This document shows positions 36,970-38,928 of a DNA stretch of 38,928 nucleotides, piece by piece. Under the pieces are notes generated by a model. It worked only from the letters and a program-made list of their open reading frames with translations. It ran no database searches and was not told the DNA's origin. The stretch comes from Omnitrophica bacterium RIFCSPHIGHO2_02_FULL_46_20. Its GTDB lineage: Bacteria > Omnitrophota > Gorgyraeia > 2-01-FULL-45-10. The stretch spans positions 1 through 38,928 of the forward strand of contig MHFG01000040.1 in NCBI GenBank assembly GCA_001804065.1. Direction: 5' to 3'. The position numbers were made by a program, and so were the translations under genes. Within the stretch, counting starts at the first letter, position 1, and the number at the start of each line of letters is the position of its first letter.

Positions 36970-38332
36970 TTGACTCACATTAAATGTTACCGAACGTAGA
37001 TCCGGAATGCTTCGTTGACTCATAATTGATGTTACCGAATAATATAGCCCTCTAAGGGGGGTTATATCATGAGTCCCGAGGCAAGAATGGAATGCGTTGA
37101 GTCTATTTATCTACGCTATAAAAGAGCGTCTCGTAAAGAGAAGTCGCTGATACTGGATGAATTCTGCGCCACTTGCGGCTATCATCGTAAACACGCTATA
37201 CGGGTATTAAAGAACTTTAAGCGATTTACCAAGCCGAAGCCAAAGAGACGCGGAGCGCCATCAATATATAATAAGCCGTCTATCACAGAGCCACTTAAGC
37301 GTATATGGCTTGCCGCGAATCTGCCCTGCTCCAAACGGCTAAAGGTTATAATAGGCTTATGGATGCCGGGCTATGTCAAAGAATACGGTGCGTTAACGCT
37401 TGATGCCATAAAAGCTCTTTACAGAATATCGCCGCCTACCATCGATAGAATACTTAAGCCGCTGAGAGCTAAATATAGATTGAGAGGCCGGTGCACGACA
37501 AAGCCCGGAACTTTACTCCGTAAACAGATACCGATCAAGACCGATCAATGGAACGAATCCAAGCCAGGATTCGTGGAAGCCGATACTGTCGCCCACTGCG
37601 GAGATAAGATTGAGGGCGACTACGCGAATACTGTAGACCTCGTCGATATAGCCACGGGGTGGACCGAGCAAGGAGCGGCTTGGGGCAAGGGCGAGACCGG
37701 CGTATTGGCCGCTCTTAAAGACATGGAGTCGCGTATTCCCTTCCCCGTTCTTGGCTTTGACGCCGATAACGGAGGCGAGTTCATCAATCATCATCTTTGG
37801 CGCCACTTCGCCGACAGGGTTAAACCTGTCCAGTTTACACGCTCTCGTCCTTACCACAAGGACGATAATGCCCATGTCGAGCAGAAGAACTGGACTCATG
37901 TCAGGCAGTGGTTCGGATACCACAGGCTCGATAAGAAAAGGATTGTCGATATGATGAATGAGCTATATCGAAGCGAGTGGAGGCTCTATCACAACTTCTT
38001 CCAGCCTTCTACGAAACTCATCGAGAAGAAAGTTATTGCCTCAAAGACAGTCAAGCGATATGATAAGCCAAAGACGCCTTACGAGAGGGTATTAGAATCG
38101 AAGCACATCGATCCATCCGTTAAGCGGTCTCTCAAAGAACAGCTTGAAACGTTAAATCCCTTCCAATTACGGAAGGCTATTGAGGCCAAGATGAAGAAAA
38201 TATTCGACTATCTGAACCGATGAATTATCCACAGTATCAAAGTTATTCACAAAGAGAAAGAGTCGTCCAAAAAGAGAAAATTACTACTACTAAGAGTCAA
38301 CTAAGCTACGGTAACATTTAGCTATGAGTCAT
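36970..38332 (+). mobile_element. Insertion sequence with DDE transposase and TGACTCA...ATGTTACCG terminal repeats
   Basis: Left TTGACTCACATTAAATGTTACCGAA 36970-36994 plus a second copy 37015-37040; right end reverse complement ATGACTCATAGCTAAATGTTACCG at 38309-38332. Confidence 0.8.
37069..38223 (+). CDS. DDE/integrase-core transposase
   Basis: Catalytic-type motifs FVEADTVAHCG, LGFDADNGGEFINHHL, RPYHKDDNAHVEQKNWTHVRQWFGYHR. Confidence 0.93.
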   Translation: MSPEARMECVESIYLRYKRASRKEKSLILDEFCATCGYHRKHAIRVLKNFKRFTKPKPKRRGAPSIYNKPSITEPLKRIWLAANLPCSKRLKVIIGLWMPGYVKEYGALTLDAIKALYRISPPTIDRILKPLRAKYRLRGRCTTKPGTLLRKQIPIKTDQWNESKPGFVEADTVAHCGDKIEGDYANTVDLVDIATGWTEQGAAWGKGETGVLAALKDMESRIPFPVLGFDADNGGEFINHHLWRHFADRVKPVQFTRSRPYHKDDNAHVEQKNWTHVRQWFGYHRLDKKRIVDMMNELYRSEWRLYHNFFQPSTKLIEKKVIASKTVKRYDKPKTPYERVLESKHIDPSVKRSLKEQLETLNPFQLRKAIEAKMKKIFDYLNR

Positions 38333-38385
38333 TAGGCAAAAACGTTTAAGAAGGGGCCAAGCTCAAGGCAAGCGCCAATAGCCTA

Positions 38386-38928
38386 TTACCCGCCCATCAC
38401 TGAAGTTATCTTGAATATCGGAAGGAACATACATATAACTATGGAGCCTATTACAATACCGAGAAAGGCTATTATAAGCGGTTCGATAAGGCTTGTAAGA
38501 GAGCTGACTGAGACGTCTACCTGCTCATCATAAAAATCCGCTATTTTTGAAAGCATCTTCTCAAGTTCCCCGGACTGCTCCCCTACCGAAACCATCCTGA
38601 CGACCATAGGAGGAAATAATTTTGATTTAGCGAGAGGCCCGGCAACGCTTTCCCCTTCCCGAACGCTAGCCCTGACTGTCTCAACAGCCATCTCTATGGC
38701 CTTATTGCCCGCGGTCCTGCCTACTATCTCGAGCGAGGTGAGGATCGGAACGCCGCTCTTTATGAGGGTTGATAATGTCCTGGTAAATTTACTTATCGCG
38801 ACCTTTTTAAATAAAATACCGAATATGGGCAATTTTAACAGAAATGAATCATATCGAAGCCGGCCTTTTTCGGTCTTACTATAACGTATCGCGAAAAACA
38901 TGATCACTGCAAGAGCAACTATTAAATA
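38386..38928 (-). CDS. PilC/GspF inner-membrane protein, partial (continues beyond window)
   Basis: LPIFGILFKKVAISKFTRTLSTLIKSGVPILTSLEIVGRTAGN, VSVGEQSGELEKMLSKIADFYDEQVDVSVSSLTSLIEPLIIAFLGIVIGSIVICMFLPIF. Confidence 0.93.
   Translation of the reverse strand, partial: YLIVALAVIMFFAIRYSKTEKGRLRYDSFLLKLPIFGILFKKVAISKFTRTLSTLIKSGVPILTSLEIVGRTAGNKAIEMAVETVRASVREGESVAGPLAKSKLFPPMVVRMVSVGEQSGELEKMLSKIADFYDEQVDVSVSSLTSLIEPLIIAFLGIVIGSIVICMFLPIFKITSVMGG

Noticed and set aside
37513-37923. 136-aa minus-strand ORF inside the transposase
   Set aside because: Antisense to a strong transposase ORF with clear DDE-type motifs
1-38928. CRISPR arrays, rRNA or tRNA genes
   Set aside because: No regularly spaced direct repeats and no recognisable rRNA or tRNA signatures by eye; a tRNAscan/Infernal run would be decisive

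Overview
This 38.9 kb window looks like a bacterial chromosomal segment with dense, mostly minus-strand operons. Gene content and secretin/pilin style suggest candidate phylum Omnitrophota, but that is inference only. Left to right: YchF-like protein (-), Dus (+), HAMP and TPR/PDZ membrane proteins, larC, larB, a tail-anchored HTH protein, a bactofilin-HTH fusion, mgtC, tsaD, divergent polysaccharide deacetylase, S41 protease, gatB-gatA-gatC, rsmA, pdxA, two SurA/PrsA-type PPIases, an unusually short Mfd, argS, rsfS, a 47-aa zinc ribbon missing from the ORF track, nadD, proA, proB, obgE, rpmA, rplU, rng, half-length DUF2344, tandem secretins, pilP/O/N/M-like genes, a mini-pilin, a major pilin, an IS element, and a partial pilC/gspF. 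Main points for follow-up: (1) a bactofilin fused to an excisionase-type HTH, next to a tail-anchored protein with the same HTH type, a possible membrane-cytoskeleton-DNA tether; (2) palindromic repeats apparently inserted in frame in larC, tsaD and proB, like Rickettsia palindromic elements; (3) a 631-aa Mfd without the UvrA-binding and C-terminal regions; (4) a YchF paralogue with a degenerate P-loop and G3 motif; (5) an IS end relic forming the 3' end of nadD, homologous to the full IS 14 kb away; (6) several large nested inverted-repeat elements between genes. No CRISPR array, rRNA or tRNA was recognised.
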